From: Lichina pygmaea
Taxonomy: Eukaryota; Ascomycota; Lichinomycetes; Lichinales; Lichinaceae
NCBI GenBank assembly: GCA_963422465.1
Contig: OY730171.1
Coordinates: 3,348,001 to 3,412,000, forward strand
Length of the DNA stretch: 64,000 nucleotides
Direction of reading: 5' to 3'
The notes under the pieces were generated by a model. It worked only from the letters and a program-made list of their open reading frames with translations. It did no database searches and had not been told where the DNA came from. Made by a program: the position numbers and the translations under genes. Positions within the stretch are counted from its first letter, which is position 1. The number at the start of each line of letters is the position of its first letter. This document shows, in pieces, positions 20,727 to 33,657 of the stretch.

Positions 20727-23267
20727 CTACCTGAACCGGGCCGAGCAGCGTCCCATGACCTCTCCTTGGCAGACCAGCTCGGCGTTGAACTCGCTGCCGT
20801 CCAGGGTCAGGTAGATGTCAAAGTAGACGCGGTAGAACGTTCCCTGGGGCGTGTCCATCCGCTCAAAGTCCTTCTCGAGGTTCTTGCGTGAGAGATCCGA
20901 GGTCAAGGTCACCACCTCTTTGATGCCTGGGGCAAGGCCACGAGTTCGACGTCAGCGTCTCGCGTCGAGGTCCGAACCGGACGTCGAAGGATGGAGGGTC
21001 ACTCACGAGGGTCTTTGATGTACTCGGGGCAGGCGTCCTCGTCGCAGGCGTACAGGATGTCCTCGTACATGAGCGTCGCTCCCGGCGCAACCTGTCGGAA
21101 GAACGAGACCTTGACCGGCTCTCCGATCTTGACGCGCTGGCCCTTCTGCACGAAGATCTGGCGGGTGTACTTGCAGCGGTCCTTGCCGTCGAGCGACGGG
21201 ATGCGGTACTGCTCCGGATGATGGCCCTCCTTGAACGGCTGCAGCGTCGCCATGAGGTAGTGCCTCCGAGCGACGCGCGACGTGATCATCCGCTCCGTGA
21301 TGCCCGCCGTCACCGCGCCCTTGACGATCGCCGCCACCGAATCCATGGGTCGGACCACCTTGGCCTGGTACTGAGGAGGCACGTGCAGCTTGATCTGCTG
21401 GAACAGGTACTCGGACGCGCCGAATCCGCCGACGACGAGCACGTTCTGGCCTCGACGTCAGCGAGAGCAGAAGACGGCGGACGAGGTCCGAAAAAAGCGC
21501 GGGGACGGCCCTTCACCTGCAACGTTCGGTTCTGCGCCTGGATGGCGATGATCTGGTTCCTGACCAGCTCCAGGATCCGGTTCACGACGGGCTCGAAGCA
21601 CTGCAGGATCTCCTCGTTGGTGAAGGTCATGTAGCCCTCCACGATGCCGGCCTCGGGGAACTCGGCCTCGATGCCGACGTCGACGGCCCACTTCTGCCCG
21701 TTGTTCCTGAAGTCGGCCTTGATCCGGTTCTCGAAGTCCATGATGCACTTGGCGTACACCTTGCCGGCCGTCTTGGAGCCTTCGGGAAGCTTCATCTTGC
21801 GGATCTTGGCGCGCAGGATGTTGCTGAAGTTGCGGTTGAGCGCCGTCGAGCCGCACGAGTCCCCCGATCCGGCCGTGCACTCGGCCACGGTGAAGGGCTG
21901 CTCCTCCTCGACCTCGTACGCGATCAGATCGACGGTACCGCCGCCGCAGTCGACGATCAAGACGGCGTCGTGCACCTTGAGGTCCAGCAGCCCGGTCTTG
22001 GAGCAGAACATCGCGGCCGCTTCGGGCTCGGTGATCAGGGTCAGGCGGTTGTCGTTGACGTCCCGGACGAAGCCGGCCTGGATGGCGGCCGCGCGCGTGG
22101 CGGCCTTGCCGGCGTCGTTCCAGATGGCCGGCACGGTCAGGTAGTATCGGATGTTGCGTTCCTCGCGCTGGAACACCTCGCCGAGCGTCTTCTGCAGCTG
22201 GTTCCGCATCGCCTGACGGAGCTTGGCCAGGTAGTCCGCCGCGACGTCGATCTCGGACTTGCCCGGAGGGAGCGGCGGAAGGTTGATGGGGTCGATGTAG
22301 GTGTTGCCGGACAACATCAGCTGCAGTTTGAACCATTCGACCTTCTGCACGCCCGGCTTGGGGTAGCCCGTGGGCGCCAAGGCGTCGGCGATGTCGGGGC
22401 CCCAGCCGACCACTTTCTGATACTGATCGTAGTAGAGGACCGTCGGGATCTGGTGCGCAGTCAGCTCGCGATGCTCGCGGTGCGTCGGGAACGGACACGT
22501 CCGTGCCGACCTTCTGCTTGGTCTGATTCCCGGCTCCTGGCCACTCGGTGATGATGTCTTCCTTGGTCTCGTTGTTCGTGACAAAGGCGAATGCGACGCC
22601 AGAGAAGGTCGTTCCCTGCATCGTTGCATCGTGTCAGAGCAGGCTTCCACACCGCTTGAGAAGGCGCGACGGTACGCACAAAGTCGATGCCCACGATCAG
22701 CTGCGCTCTGCTCCGGTCTCGACCGTCGACCTCGAACGCGGACTGATGACCGTTGGCGTACTGGGCCACGGGCGGACCGGCAGGCGGACCGGCCGGAGGA
22801 GGGTAGCCCGCGTACTGAGGAGGCACCCCAGCCGGCGGGGGCGCTCCCACCCCCACCATCGGAGGCCCCGGGGGCGGATAGGCCGGACCGGCCCCGGTGT
22901 TGATCGGCGGCGGGCCGTTCATGACCTGCGACGGCGGCGGCGCGTGCACCATGCCCTGACCGTGGGGCACCATCGGCGAGTTGGACCGGCCTGGAGGTGG
23001 AGCGTTGGGAGCCAAGGGAGCGCCGGCGGCTTGGTAGGTGTAGCTGGGCGGCCGTCCCAGCTGATTCGGATTCATCGGTGCTCTGGGCGGCGGAGGGCTG
23101 GAGGTAGGCGGTGGCGGCGGCGGCGGCGGCGGCGGAGGGGGGAGTGCGCCTGTCGTCGGACTCGCGATGACGGACGGAGGCGGTGACGGGTGGTTCGAGA
23201 CGTTGGTGGAGGACTTGCGCTTCGAACCGAAGCCCAGACTCTGTAATCTCTTGTTCATGACATTCAT
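20727..23267 (-). CDS. Hsp70-superfamily ATPase with Pro-rich N-terminus
   Basis: Five exons (23267-22680, 22615-22511, 22449-21517, 21445-21007, 20926-20727) encode 754 aa. Residues 1-170 are low-complexity and Pro/Gly/Ala-rich, with a run of about 12 Pro. The nucleotide-binding domain then starts at IVGIDFGTTFSGVAFAF (phosphate 1, about residue 191). Phosphate 2 is VLIVDCGGGTVDLIAYEV and the adenosine motif is VLVVGGFGASEYL. This resembles the fungal HSPA12-like branch of divergent Hsp70s, not a canonical chaperone: there is no EEVD tail and the substrate domain is short. All four junctions restore family motifs. Intron 2 (22450-22510) has a GTCGGC donor. Role unknown; cytosolic location is inferred from the absence of signals. 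Confidence 0.88.
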
Positions 23268-24803
23268 ACGAGCTGGGTGGGGGGGGGGTTGTCGAGAGAT
23301 ATATGCACGTCTGGCGGGGCTGGCACTGCTCTTCCCTATCGATGAGGGGCTGCAGCGCGTGCAGGGTAAGCAACGAGTGGAATCGGGTGGAGGTATCGAC
23401 GACAGGCACCGACTGCAGGAGACGGATTGCTTTTGTGGACGCTTTCGAGGTGTCGGGCACGGCGTACGTCCGTACCAGGGCGGTCAAAGAGGAGGACAAC
23501 GATGGTCGAGTGGCTGCTAGAGTGCTTGTGGGATAGTCCTCAATGCCGGCCGAGACGCTCCGTTGAAGTCGGCTGAGGCTCGTCCGACCCGTTTAGGCCG
23601 CCGCGATTTCTAAAGAGGGCAAGGCTGAGCATTCTCACTAACGACATTCAGGCTGTGATATCAATAATCATACAATCGGGTCCGTAACCAGCCGTTGTCA
23701 AGATTTAGTGGCGCCGACTCACGCATACGCGAAAGTTGTTAGCGGGCAGCTCACGCTGCTGTGCCGTCAGTAGGACCCGCATCGCATCCTGGCGCGTGGA
23801 CCGGCTTCGACGATGTAGCTCCGTCTCAACGTCGCTACAGAGCCAACCTGCCCTGTCTCGGCCTCTGGGCCGAAGGATCTTTGAGGCCGCTCTGCCAGGG
23901 TTCAGGATGCGCGGAGAGCCATCACGGATCTTTGCAGCCTGCATTCTCGCCACGGCTCCGATCGTTCTAGCAGAAGTTGAGTTGGCTTTGATTGTGGATC
24001 TGCTCGGGCATCGATGTTCTACTTCTTGCCGACTCGCCCTGTCTTCGATTTCCAGCTCTGTGACGTCGATCGATACCCCTGCCCAGGCCATGAGGCCTGA
24101 GATCCTCTCGGCTGGGTGGAGAATGAGCGTGACCGTACCCCGTGCTCTGGATGATTGTTATCTTTTCATGAGCATGGAAAGTCGGGCCTATGGGTCCTGT
24201 TCACATCGACCAAGTATAGTGTTTCTGGAAATATAGAGAGCTCCCTCCTAATGATATGTGCGTAGTACGTACGTATGTACAAGACTGCTCACCAAGTTCC
24301 TCACCACCCTCTCATATTCATACTCTTTCTCTGTGAGCATCAAAAGCAAATTGTCTTGGCAACTCCTTTGAATCAAGAGAGCTACGCAGAGTCGCACATC
24401 ATTCATTGGACACAAGTAAATATCCATGGAAAGGGGCGGGGGCATGAGGAAAGCCCGAGAACGATGGCCGAACAGACGATAACGATCACGACAACGAACA
24501 CGAAGAAGACTTGACGAGGGGGACTTGAGGGAACCTCGAGGTCACCAGCCTACTCGTAGACGTCAAGACCATCAATTGACCCCAGCCTTCGAAGGCAATT
24601 TGAGATATGTCGTCTCCCACGATCTTCTACGCTTCCAGCTACGCGAAGGAGATTTTATCCTCATTTCTCAGCTTACTCAGCTCAGTCTCATTCAAGACCG
24701 TCAGCAAGGACGCCTTTACCGTACGAGTACGTATGTACTCCGTACGGCCGTACTGGTTGATGTACATACGTACGTATGTACGTACTCGTACGGAGTACGG
24801 AGG
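23268..24803. other. gene-free region with GTAC patches
   Basis: No gene is supported. Two overlapping open frames (plus 23736-24236, minus 23705-24091) have no recognisable product. GTAC-rich runs lie at 24260-24280 and 24720-24800. The first 250 bases are upstream of the Hsp70-like gene. Confidence 0.45.
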
Positions 24804-25734
24804 CCCGCGCCAAAAACATTCGGAAAGGTTTCAATGTGAGTGACAAAAGTTGTGAGACTATCCCGCAATTCCCATCATTCTTGTTACGGACAATTACTCC
24901 GGTACCCCTCTCTATGCACGTATCTTACTTCGGTGCCCCCTCTTACTTCCATGCCCCCTTTGCTTAGTACAAATACTTCTGGTTCCGTGACACTCCCTAG
25001 AATAACTAAGTACTACTAAACTTTTGGGACATCAGCCCGCCGACCACCCAACTCCACACCACTCACAGAGTCCCCACAGCACCGAAAATGCCATATATGA
25101 CATCGAAAATAAGATCTGGCTGGATAGACCTAGAGCTAGGCATTGGATACGACTAGAGAAAAAATGCGACCGAAGAATGTAGACTGTGTGATGCTACCAG
25201 GACTTATGAAGCTCATACCTTGCTTGACTTGAAGGGATACCTAGCTTTATATGGTGTGGCTCGGCAAAGTGCATGTACTGATTTATGCGGGGGGGCATGG
25301 AAATAAGAGGGGGCACCGAAGTAATCTACGTGCATAGTGGGGGGTACCAGAGTAATTGTCCGTTCTTGTTATTGTCCACCACCCCATCACCCCTATAGTT
25401 TGACGGAGGTCTTGCAGTCTGAAGTCCTCAAGCATCTTCTTATAAAGTTCAGCCTTCTTCCCACTCTGAGCTGCCACTATTCTCATCACTGTTGTTGTTC
25501 TTGTCCACGGAGTTTGTGACTGGATGGTAGCCACAGTTGTACATGACTTGACTTGGCAGATTTGATAGATGGTGCCGAAAGAAAGGCCTGCGAGGTTACT
25601 GATATGCAGCACACATACTTTCTGTGCAATATTGATGCTTTTGTTGGTTCTGGTTGATCGGTGGTATAGGATCGGGTGAGGTGGCTTTTGGTGGTGGGAA
25701 TAGTCTCATCACTTTTTAGTGAGATTCCGAATAA
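24804..25734. mobile_element. DNA-transposon remnant, family also at 30.6-31.0 kb, split by a MITE
   Basis: Both ends carry the same inward-facing motif: attcggaa, then a few bases, then a gtgac/aaaaagt…gtgagactat block. The interior matches the copy at 30639-31016. Both encode, in a decayed minus- or plus-strand frame, the peptide stretch SGKK-ELY-KMLEDFRLQDL. A 476-bp element is inserted at 24887-25362. The copy has no intact gene. Superfamily is unassigned because I cannot fix the exact outer ends. Confidence 0.65.
24887..25362. mobile_element. Mutator-like MITE with 9-bp target duplication
   Basis: Inverted repeats of about 75 bp begin cggacaattactccggtacc at 24887 and end with the mirror at 25362. 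They are flanked by an identical 9-bp ttcttgtta (24878-24886 and 25363-25371). Nine-base duplications with long inverted repeats are typical of Mutator-like elements. Removing the insert and one duplication restores the sequence of the related copy near 30930. There is no coding capacity. A further fragment of this repeat end is at 53329-53350. Confidence 0.8.
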
Positions 25735-26254
25735 TCATGTCGTCTGCTCCCGTGTCGGCTTCGGTCTTTTGTAGCGTGAGTTTGTCGAGCGATATTTTGA
25801 GCCGCATTTACAATAAGTGATGAGACACAGAGCCGTTCGATAGCTCGACACCGGTGCGGCTTGAAGTAAAGTACTACTGCGCTGATACTATTTATAGAAG
25901 GTGACTGGCTTAGGCGCACGTGGCTGGTGATCGAAGTGGCTGGAGTCGCAATCACGTGCTCTAAAATTTATCGAAACCAATGTGCCTGTGATACTACATG
26001 AACGGGGTAGAAGGAAAGCACACGAGGCCCCCAACCCACCTATCACTATCCTGTTGATCAAGTAGGGAGCCGTGAAGCCCAGCAGTCGAAGCACATAAGG
26101 ACAGCACGAATATAATGAACATCTCAAGCGCACACGACGCGGAAGGAGTTGATCGGGCTTGTTCCGTCATCTAATCTAGCTTCTAGAACTGAGATTAGGA
26201 CCGTCGAGACCGTTGAGATCGTTGACGGTACCGCCATCTGACGCGGCTTTCAAC
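25735..26254. other. intergenic region upstream of poly(A) polymerase
   Basis: Moderately A/T-rich and without a supported gene. It holds the presumed promoter of the poly(A) polymerase gene; no clear TATA box is seen. Confidence 0.4.
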
Positions 26255-28363
<2,109 letters not shown>

Positions 28364-29534
28364 GTAAGTGACACAGCCCCGACGGCGGCGGATCGATGTT
28401 CGGCACTCGGTGGCCTCTGACTGGGTATACGCCACGACGGTCGACGCTTTCGGAACGAACGTCTCAGATGCTGTTTTGGCCGTCTGAGCCCCCTCTGACT
28501 TTTGGTATCATGCTGAGCGCAACGAGCAGAGTCTGGCCGAAAATGACCCGAGACGACAAAAGCTCGGGAGCGAAAGCTCTGCTGCCACTCCGTCCGGATC
28601 GTGACATTTCGTCTCTCGACGCGCCACGGCTCGGCTTGGCATTGCCGATGGCTGTTACGGACGATACCGTGCCCCTCCTCCTCTGACAACGCCGACGTGG
28701 ACGCCGAAGACGGCGAACGCTCTGGCATCTGGCGTACCTCACCCTTCTCACTTGGCGAGCAGTGTCGGCTGCATCGCGCAACGTCGCCCTTTTCTCCATC
28801 TGGGAAGAGTTGCTGACGTGCCACGACGACCCACAGCCATCTCGATCCTGCAACGCTTACTTTGTTTGCTGGCGGCTGAGGCCCATCGACACTACAGGTT
28901 CTGCTGTCCGCAGCGCGCTCGAGAGCATTTGGTAGATGCTGATCACAACGTCATATGCTCCGCTCTCTCACTTTCACCTGAAAATTTTTTTTTCTGCAAA
29001 AAGGGGACTGTGTGATCATCTCGGAATGATGATTCACACACAACTCACATACAGACAGAGGCCGTCTAGCAGGAGAATTTTTCCCCTTTCTCGAGGGTTG
29101 GTCCGGAGGGGGGGTTAATGGGACCTAGAACATCTTGAGTCGAGGCTGGGGGATTTCCTTTCTCCTTTCTGTCCTTTTACCGCTACTCCCTACGTATGTA
29201 CAGTACAGCACTACCTTGATCTACCTGACATGACGTGAGTCGATGCTGTTGCTGTTGCCGTTGCTGCTGCTGCCTGTTCCAACAGCAACAACCTGGTACC
29301 CTCCCTCGTACCTCGTACTTCGTACGGTACGTACCGTACCGGGCCGACGTGACGTGTTGGTAAGTAAGTACGTAACGAAGAGCTAGCGCGTCTTACGAGT
29401 ACGTACTACGGCGCTTGGGTGCTGCTCTGGGACTTTGCCGCGGCGCGACGGGCGCTTGGCGGCATTGGCGGAGTGCCGTAGGCGCTTGGGGCGGACAGAG
29501 CGCTTGGCGGGGTCGAGCGCCTATGAGTACTTCG

Positions 29535-29568
29535 TACGTTACGTACGTTACGTACGTTACGTACCGGC
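29535..29568. repeat. 8-bp tandem repeat (acgttacgt)
   Basis: Four copies of a ttacgtacg unit in perfect tandem inside a GTAC-rich patch; the array is near-palindromic. Confidence 0.75.
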
Positions 29569-29819
29569 CGTGCCTTTGTGTCGGGTGATACCGAGCGCTC
29601 ACTGTACAGAGTACAATAAGGTAGTGCTCCGCCGCAAAGGGCGCTCACCGGCCGTACAAGTCACAGTATGTTGGTGGATTCGAGCGCCTTGGCGGCATGA
29701 GCGCTTGACAGTACTCTCATACTTCGTACGATTATAGACGGATGGCGGAGCTCTCAAGCGGTGTTGGCGGCGACGGGAGTTACGTAACGTCACCATTCGC
29801 AAGAGATTGGGAGGTCACC

Positions 29820-29896
<77 letters not shown>

Positions 29897-29979
29897 TCGC
29901 CCGCTGTCGCCCGCTGTCGCCGCTGTCGCCGCTGTCGCCCGCTGTCGCCCGCTGTCACCGCTGTCACCGCTGTCACCGC
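29820..29979. repeat. 9/10-bp minisatellite (gctgtcgcc)
   Basis: About seventeen copies of gctgtcgcc. Four carry an extra C (10 bp), and the last three change to gctgtcacc. The open frames it creates on both strands (Arg/Cys- or Ser/Pro-repeats) have no independent support as genes. Confidence 0.9.
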
Positions 29980-30638
29980 GATTGACACGATCGACGCCAA
30001 GATTCTTCTAAATGTAGCTCAAGCGCCGTGTATTTCTGTAAAGTACATACGTACCTCACGAGGTGCATAGCTGAAACAACGTTACGCACGTATGTATGTA
30101 TGTAGATACAAGCCAAAGTCAATTATAGAGCCGCACTGTCAAAAGCTCTCAAGATGTGTGCAACTCAGAGTTCTACTTATGTGACCCCTGTCAGCATCGA
30201 CAGAAGGACTGCCTGGCAACAACATGCCTGCGTGAAGTCTATCAGCTTGTTCAATTGGCTCTTGAGTGATCAAGTCCTCCAAGACTCATCTGACATCATC
30301 TCTGGGAAATATTCCTCAGGGTAATCTTTGACCTACAATGGTGGCCTGGGGAGTGGATCTGACCAAAAGTGTTTTTGGATACTGTTGCAGCCTCTTGGCT
30401 TAGTAAGCAGATAGATCTAACGATGTTCCCACTATATACTCTTGTACCTCGTACCTGTACAGCAAGTTCGTTTGCCCGAGGCACAGCCTTTCCTAATCGA
30501 TACGGCCACGATGCCGCTGGATACGTACTACTGTAGTTACGACGCGCTCGTGGCCCTGTTTTTGGTGTTGGTGTTGGTGTTTTACACTGCTGCCTACATA
30601 CTCGTACGTACGTATGTACGGGAGCTGGCGACAGAAGT

Positions 30639-31016
30639 GTTCGGAATGCCACCAAAAAGTGATGAGACTATACCCCGCCAAAAACCCCCACTTCACCCGA
30701 CCCCACACCACAGATAAACCACAACTAACAAAAGCACCAGCATTGCACAGGAAGCATGTGGACAGGAACAGCAACAGCGATGATAACAACAATGATGGAG
30801 ATAGTGACAGCTCACAGTGGGAAGAAGACTGAGCTTTATGAGAAGATGCTTGAGGACTTCAGACTCCAAGACCTTAAACCATAGGGGTGGTGGGGCCCGT
30901 AACGTAGTGGTGGACAACAACAAGAATCATGATAACGACTGGGAGGGGAATTGTGGGATGGTCTCACGACTTTTGTCACTTCCATAGAAATCTTTCCGAA
31001 TACTTTTGGCGCGGGC
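30639..31016. mobile_element. second copy of the 24.8-25.7 kb transposon remnant
   Basis: Starts near gttcggaatgccaccaaaaa and ends near tctttccgaatacttttggc. The order of motifs matches the 24804-25734 copy in reverse orientation: the gtgatgagactat block, the SGKK-ELY-KMLEDFRLQDL coding remnant at about 30812-30880, and the mirrored end. It lacks the Mutator-like insert. It is flanked by GTAC runs on both sides (30603-30620, 31023-31060). Confidence 0.6.
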
Positions 31017-31167
31017 TCCGGTACTGTACGTACGTATGTAGGGTACGTGCTGTATGTACCAGTACGTATCTTACAGCCCCACCAACCAACCGTGTCAATC
31101 TCGTCCTCATTTACACCTTGCGGCGTATCAGGGCGTTTGATTACGTGTGCTATAGTGACATGTTTCT

Positions 31168-31338
31168 TGACTGTGTGTGTGTGTGTGTGTGTGCGCGTGT
31201 CTGTGTGTGTGTGTGTGTGTGTGCATGTGTGAACAGCAGACCACATGGTCCATCAGCACAAAGGATTTCCTTCCTCGTGATGATGATTTTCGGTTGAGGC
31301 GTGTTGCATACCGCTCTCTCTCTCTCTCTCTCTCTCTC
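31168..31338. repeat. (GT)n and (CT)n microsatellites
   Basis: A (GT)n tract with gc and gt-c interruptions spans about 31168-31230, and a pure (CT)n run spans about 31313-31338. Neither lies in a supported gene. Confidence 0.9.
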
Positions 31339-31619
31339 CCTCTGTCGAGTCATATCGTACCTAGCCGTATAGGGCTGTGGCTGACTAGAAGCGCGTAATG
31401 TCATGTGGCGTAGTCTCAGCTCGTTTCCAACTCCAGCCTTGCGGTCACGGTAAGGCTCTCCTTTTTGACGCCCCGCAACGCCTCACGCGTGCTTCGGCCG
31501 TCGTTCCTTCCGGACTCTGGGGAAGGCGGCGCATGATGCCGCAGGAGCCATGGTGGTGCTTCTCGCCGCGTCGGGGTGACCTCGAAGATAATTACTGTAT
31601 ATAGTCACCGGGGCGCTCT

Positions 31620-31632
31620 CGCCATATAAAGA
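31620..31632 (+). promoter_or_regulatory. TATA-like box of the DUF2235 gene
   Basis: The sequence catataaaga lies about 145 bases before the ATG at 31774, downstream of G/C-rich DNA and followed by a C/T-rich stretch typical of fungal transcription starts. Confidence 0.45.
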
Positions 31633-31773
31633 TCCGCGGTCTTCTCTCCCCTTGCTGCCATCTACCCTCCTTTCTGTCTGAACCGATTTGTTCTATGATA
31701 CCACGTCTACGGCGCCGGCCCTTTTGCGTTTTGTGTTAGCTGTTGGTAATAGAGAGCCCTGCTAAAGATCACA

Positions 31774-33657
31774 ATGGAGTCCTCACATTCGAGAACGTTG
31801 ATCGTCTGCTGCGATGGTACGTAGACGCGCCATGGACATGTGGATGGGACGACGATGATCGCCGCCGAACGACCACCATCCCTCGACCGAGGAAGCCTGC
31901 TGATGAGACCTTCTTCCGCCACCCTCGCGCGAACAGGAACTTGGATGAACTCGGACAACGGATACGTCCGTGATGGCATCTTTGGCAACGGACACCTTCA
32001 GACGCCGTCGAACGTGACTCGTATATGCAGGTCGATCCGCAGCAAGGCATGCGGAGGGAGGGTGTCGCAGGTCGTCTACTATCAGGCTGGCGTCGGTACC
32101 GGTGTTGGCTTGTGGGATCGGGTGGCCGGTGGGGGCACCGGCCTCGGCCTCTCCGAGAACTGTCGAGAAGCATACGCCTTCCTGGCCAACAACTGGACCC
32201 AAGGGGACGACATCGTGCTGATCGGCTTCAGCCGGGGAGCCTTCACGGCTCGGAGCATCGCCGGCCTGATCGGCTGCATCGGCGTCCTGAACAAGAAGGG
32301 CCTCTCGAGCTTCTATCAGATCTTCAAGGACTACGAGAACTCGAGGAACCCGAAGTACGTCCCGGAGTACGCCGACGATCCTTTCGAGAATCGGCCGCCC
32401 ATCACCGACCCTCGGTACGCGAAGGAACTAGAGGCGGTCAGTACGCCATCGTGCTCGAGGGTTCGCTGGCCGGCGCCGACGGCTCACAAAACGTGTCTCA
32501 GAGGGACCTGACCACACCCAACGTCCCCATCAAGGCCGTAGCCGTCTGGGACACCGTCGGTACGTCTTTCCCCTGTCCCGCGGTGGCCGGCAAGCCTCGT
32601 TCGTCAGCCAACCCAGCCATTTCTCCACAGGATCGCTCGGCTTGCCGAAAGTCGCCTGGCTCGAGACGCTCGGGATCGTGCCGCAGAACCGGGAGTACGC
32701 GTTCCACGACACGAAGCTGCACCCAAACATCCAGAACGCATTCCAGGCGCTGGCTCTAGACGAGCAGAGAGGCCCCTTCTCGCCAGCCGTCTGGGAGAAG
32801 CCAGATGGCTCGCCCACGGTAAGTGTCCTCGACCGACTGGAGGCACGTCAGGAGTTCCGGTTGGTGACTGGGGCCCCTTGGTAGAATCTGAAGCAGGTCT
32901 GGTTCCCCGGCGCCCATTCGAACGTCGGCGGCGGCTCCGAGGACGTCGTCATGGCGAACCTGACCATGGCCTGGATGATGGATCAGTTGAGCCCTTTCAT
33001 ACATTTCGATCGCGCTTACGTCAGGGGCCAGTATCGGCTCTATAGAACGTACCACAAGAGCGTCGGAAAACCACTGAGGCCATGGGCATGCGGCAAGTCG
33101 CCACCCCGCTGCGGGCTTGGACCCTCGCTTCTCCTCTTCCGGCCCACGGCACAGCTGACTCCGCTCGTCGCTCCCCAGGCCGAGTCTCCAATTCCGTCAA
33201 AGGCATGCACGTCTTCGCCGGCAAGAAGCCGCGGACGCCAGGCCAATACTTCGCCATCGACCCGGACTCGAACCGGCCGGCGTCACGGCTGCTCAAGAAC
33301 ACCAACGAGTACATGCACGCGTCCGTCCGGGTGCGGTACGGCCTGCAGAGCATGGGACCCGAAGACCGCGGTCCGTACAAGCCCGACGCGCTCAAGGACT
33401 GGGCGCTCGTAGGCGACGACGGCGTCGGCGACGGATCGACGACCGATCGGCCCGAGGGCCCGCTCTTCTGGGTATACACCGGCAAGAACGCCCGCGTCGA
33501 CGACGCCCATCGCAAGCTCCCCGAGGACGAGCTCGGCGACATCGAGCACGAGCTGCTGCGGCACGACTCGACCGCACTCGGCCACGCCCCGCCGAGCCGA
33601 TATGCCGAGCGACTCCTCACGCTTTGCAACGGGTCGTTCCACGGATCGCCCATCTGA
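31774..33657 (+). CDS. DUF2235 (Tle1-like) alpha/beta hydrolase
   Basis: Six exons (31774-31816, 31937-32436, 32502-32559, 32631-32818, 32885-33092, 33179-33657) encode 491 aa. The start RTLIVCCDGTWMNSDNG is the DUF2235 signature. The nucleophile elbow GFSRGAFTARS places Ser113. A late WFPGAHSNVGGG provides His274. Family members include bacterial type VI phospholipases (Tle1); fungal copies are common and mostly uncharacterised, so lipase or esterase activity is inference. There is no signal peptide, so cytosolic. Every junction restores family motifs, for example AVAVWDTVG|SLGLPKVAWLE. The last intron (33093-33178) starts GCAAGT, a textbook GC-AG intron; splicing gives KPLRPWACGRVSNSVKG. 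Intron 2 has a GTCAGT donor. Confidence 0.9.

Larger units (their letters stand above)
28364..30638. other. gene-free, repeat-rich region
   Basis: Beyond the unplaced last exon of the poly(A) polymerase, no gene is supported. There are GTAC-rich patches at about 29190-29350, 29520-29570, 30040-30100 and 30600-30620. A cluster of gcgcttg-core motifs spans 29410-29710, and a 9-bp minisatellite lies at 29820-29979. Confidence 0.5.

Noticed and set aside
21970-22551. Plus-strand frame opposite the Hsp70-like gene
   Set aside because: Shadow frame; composition mirrors the coding strand and no motif is present.
29815-30070. Arg-Cys or Ser-Pro repeat ORFs in the gctgtcgcc array
   Set aside because: Pure by-products of a 9-bp minisatellite with 10-bp variants that shift the frame.
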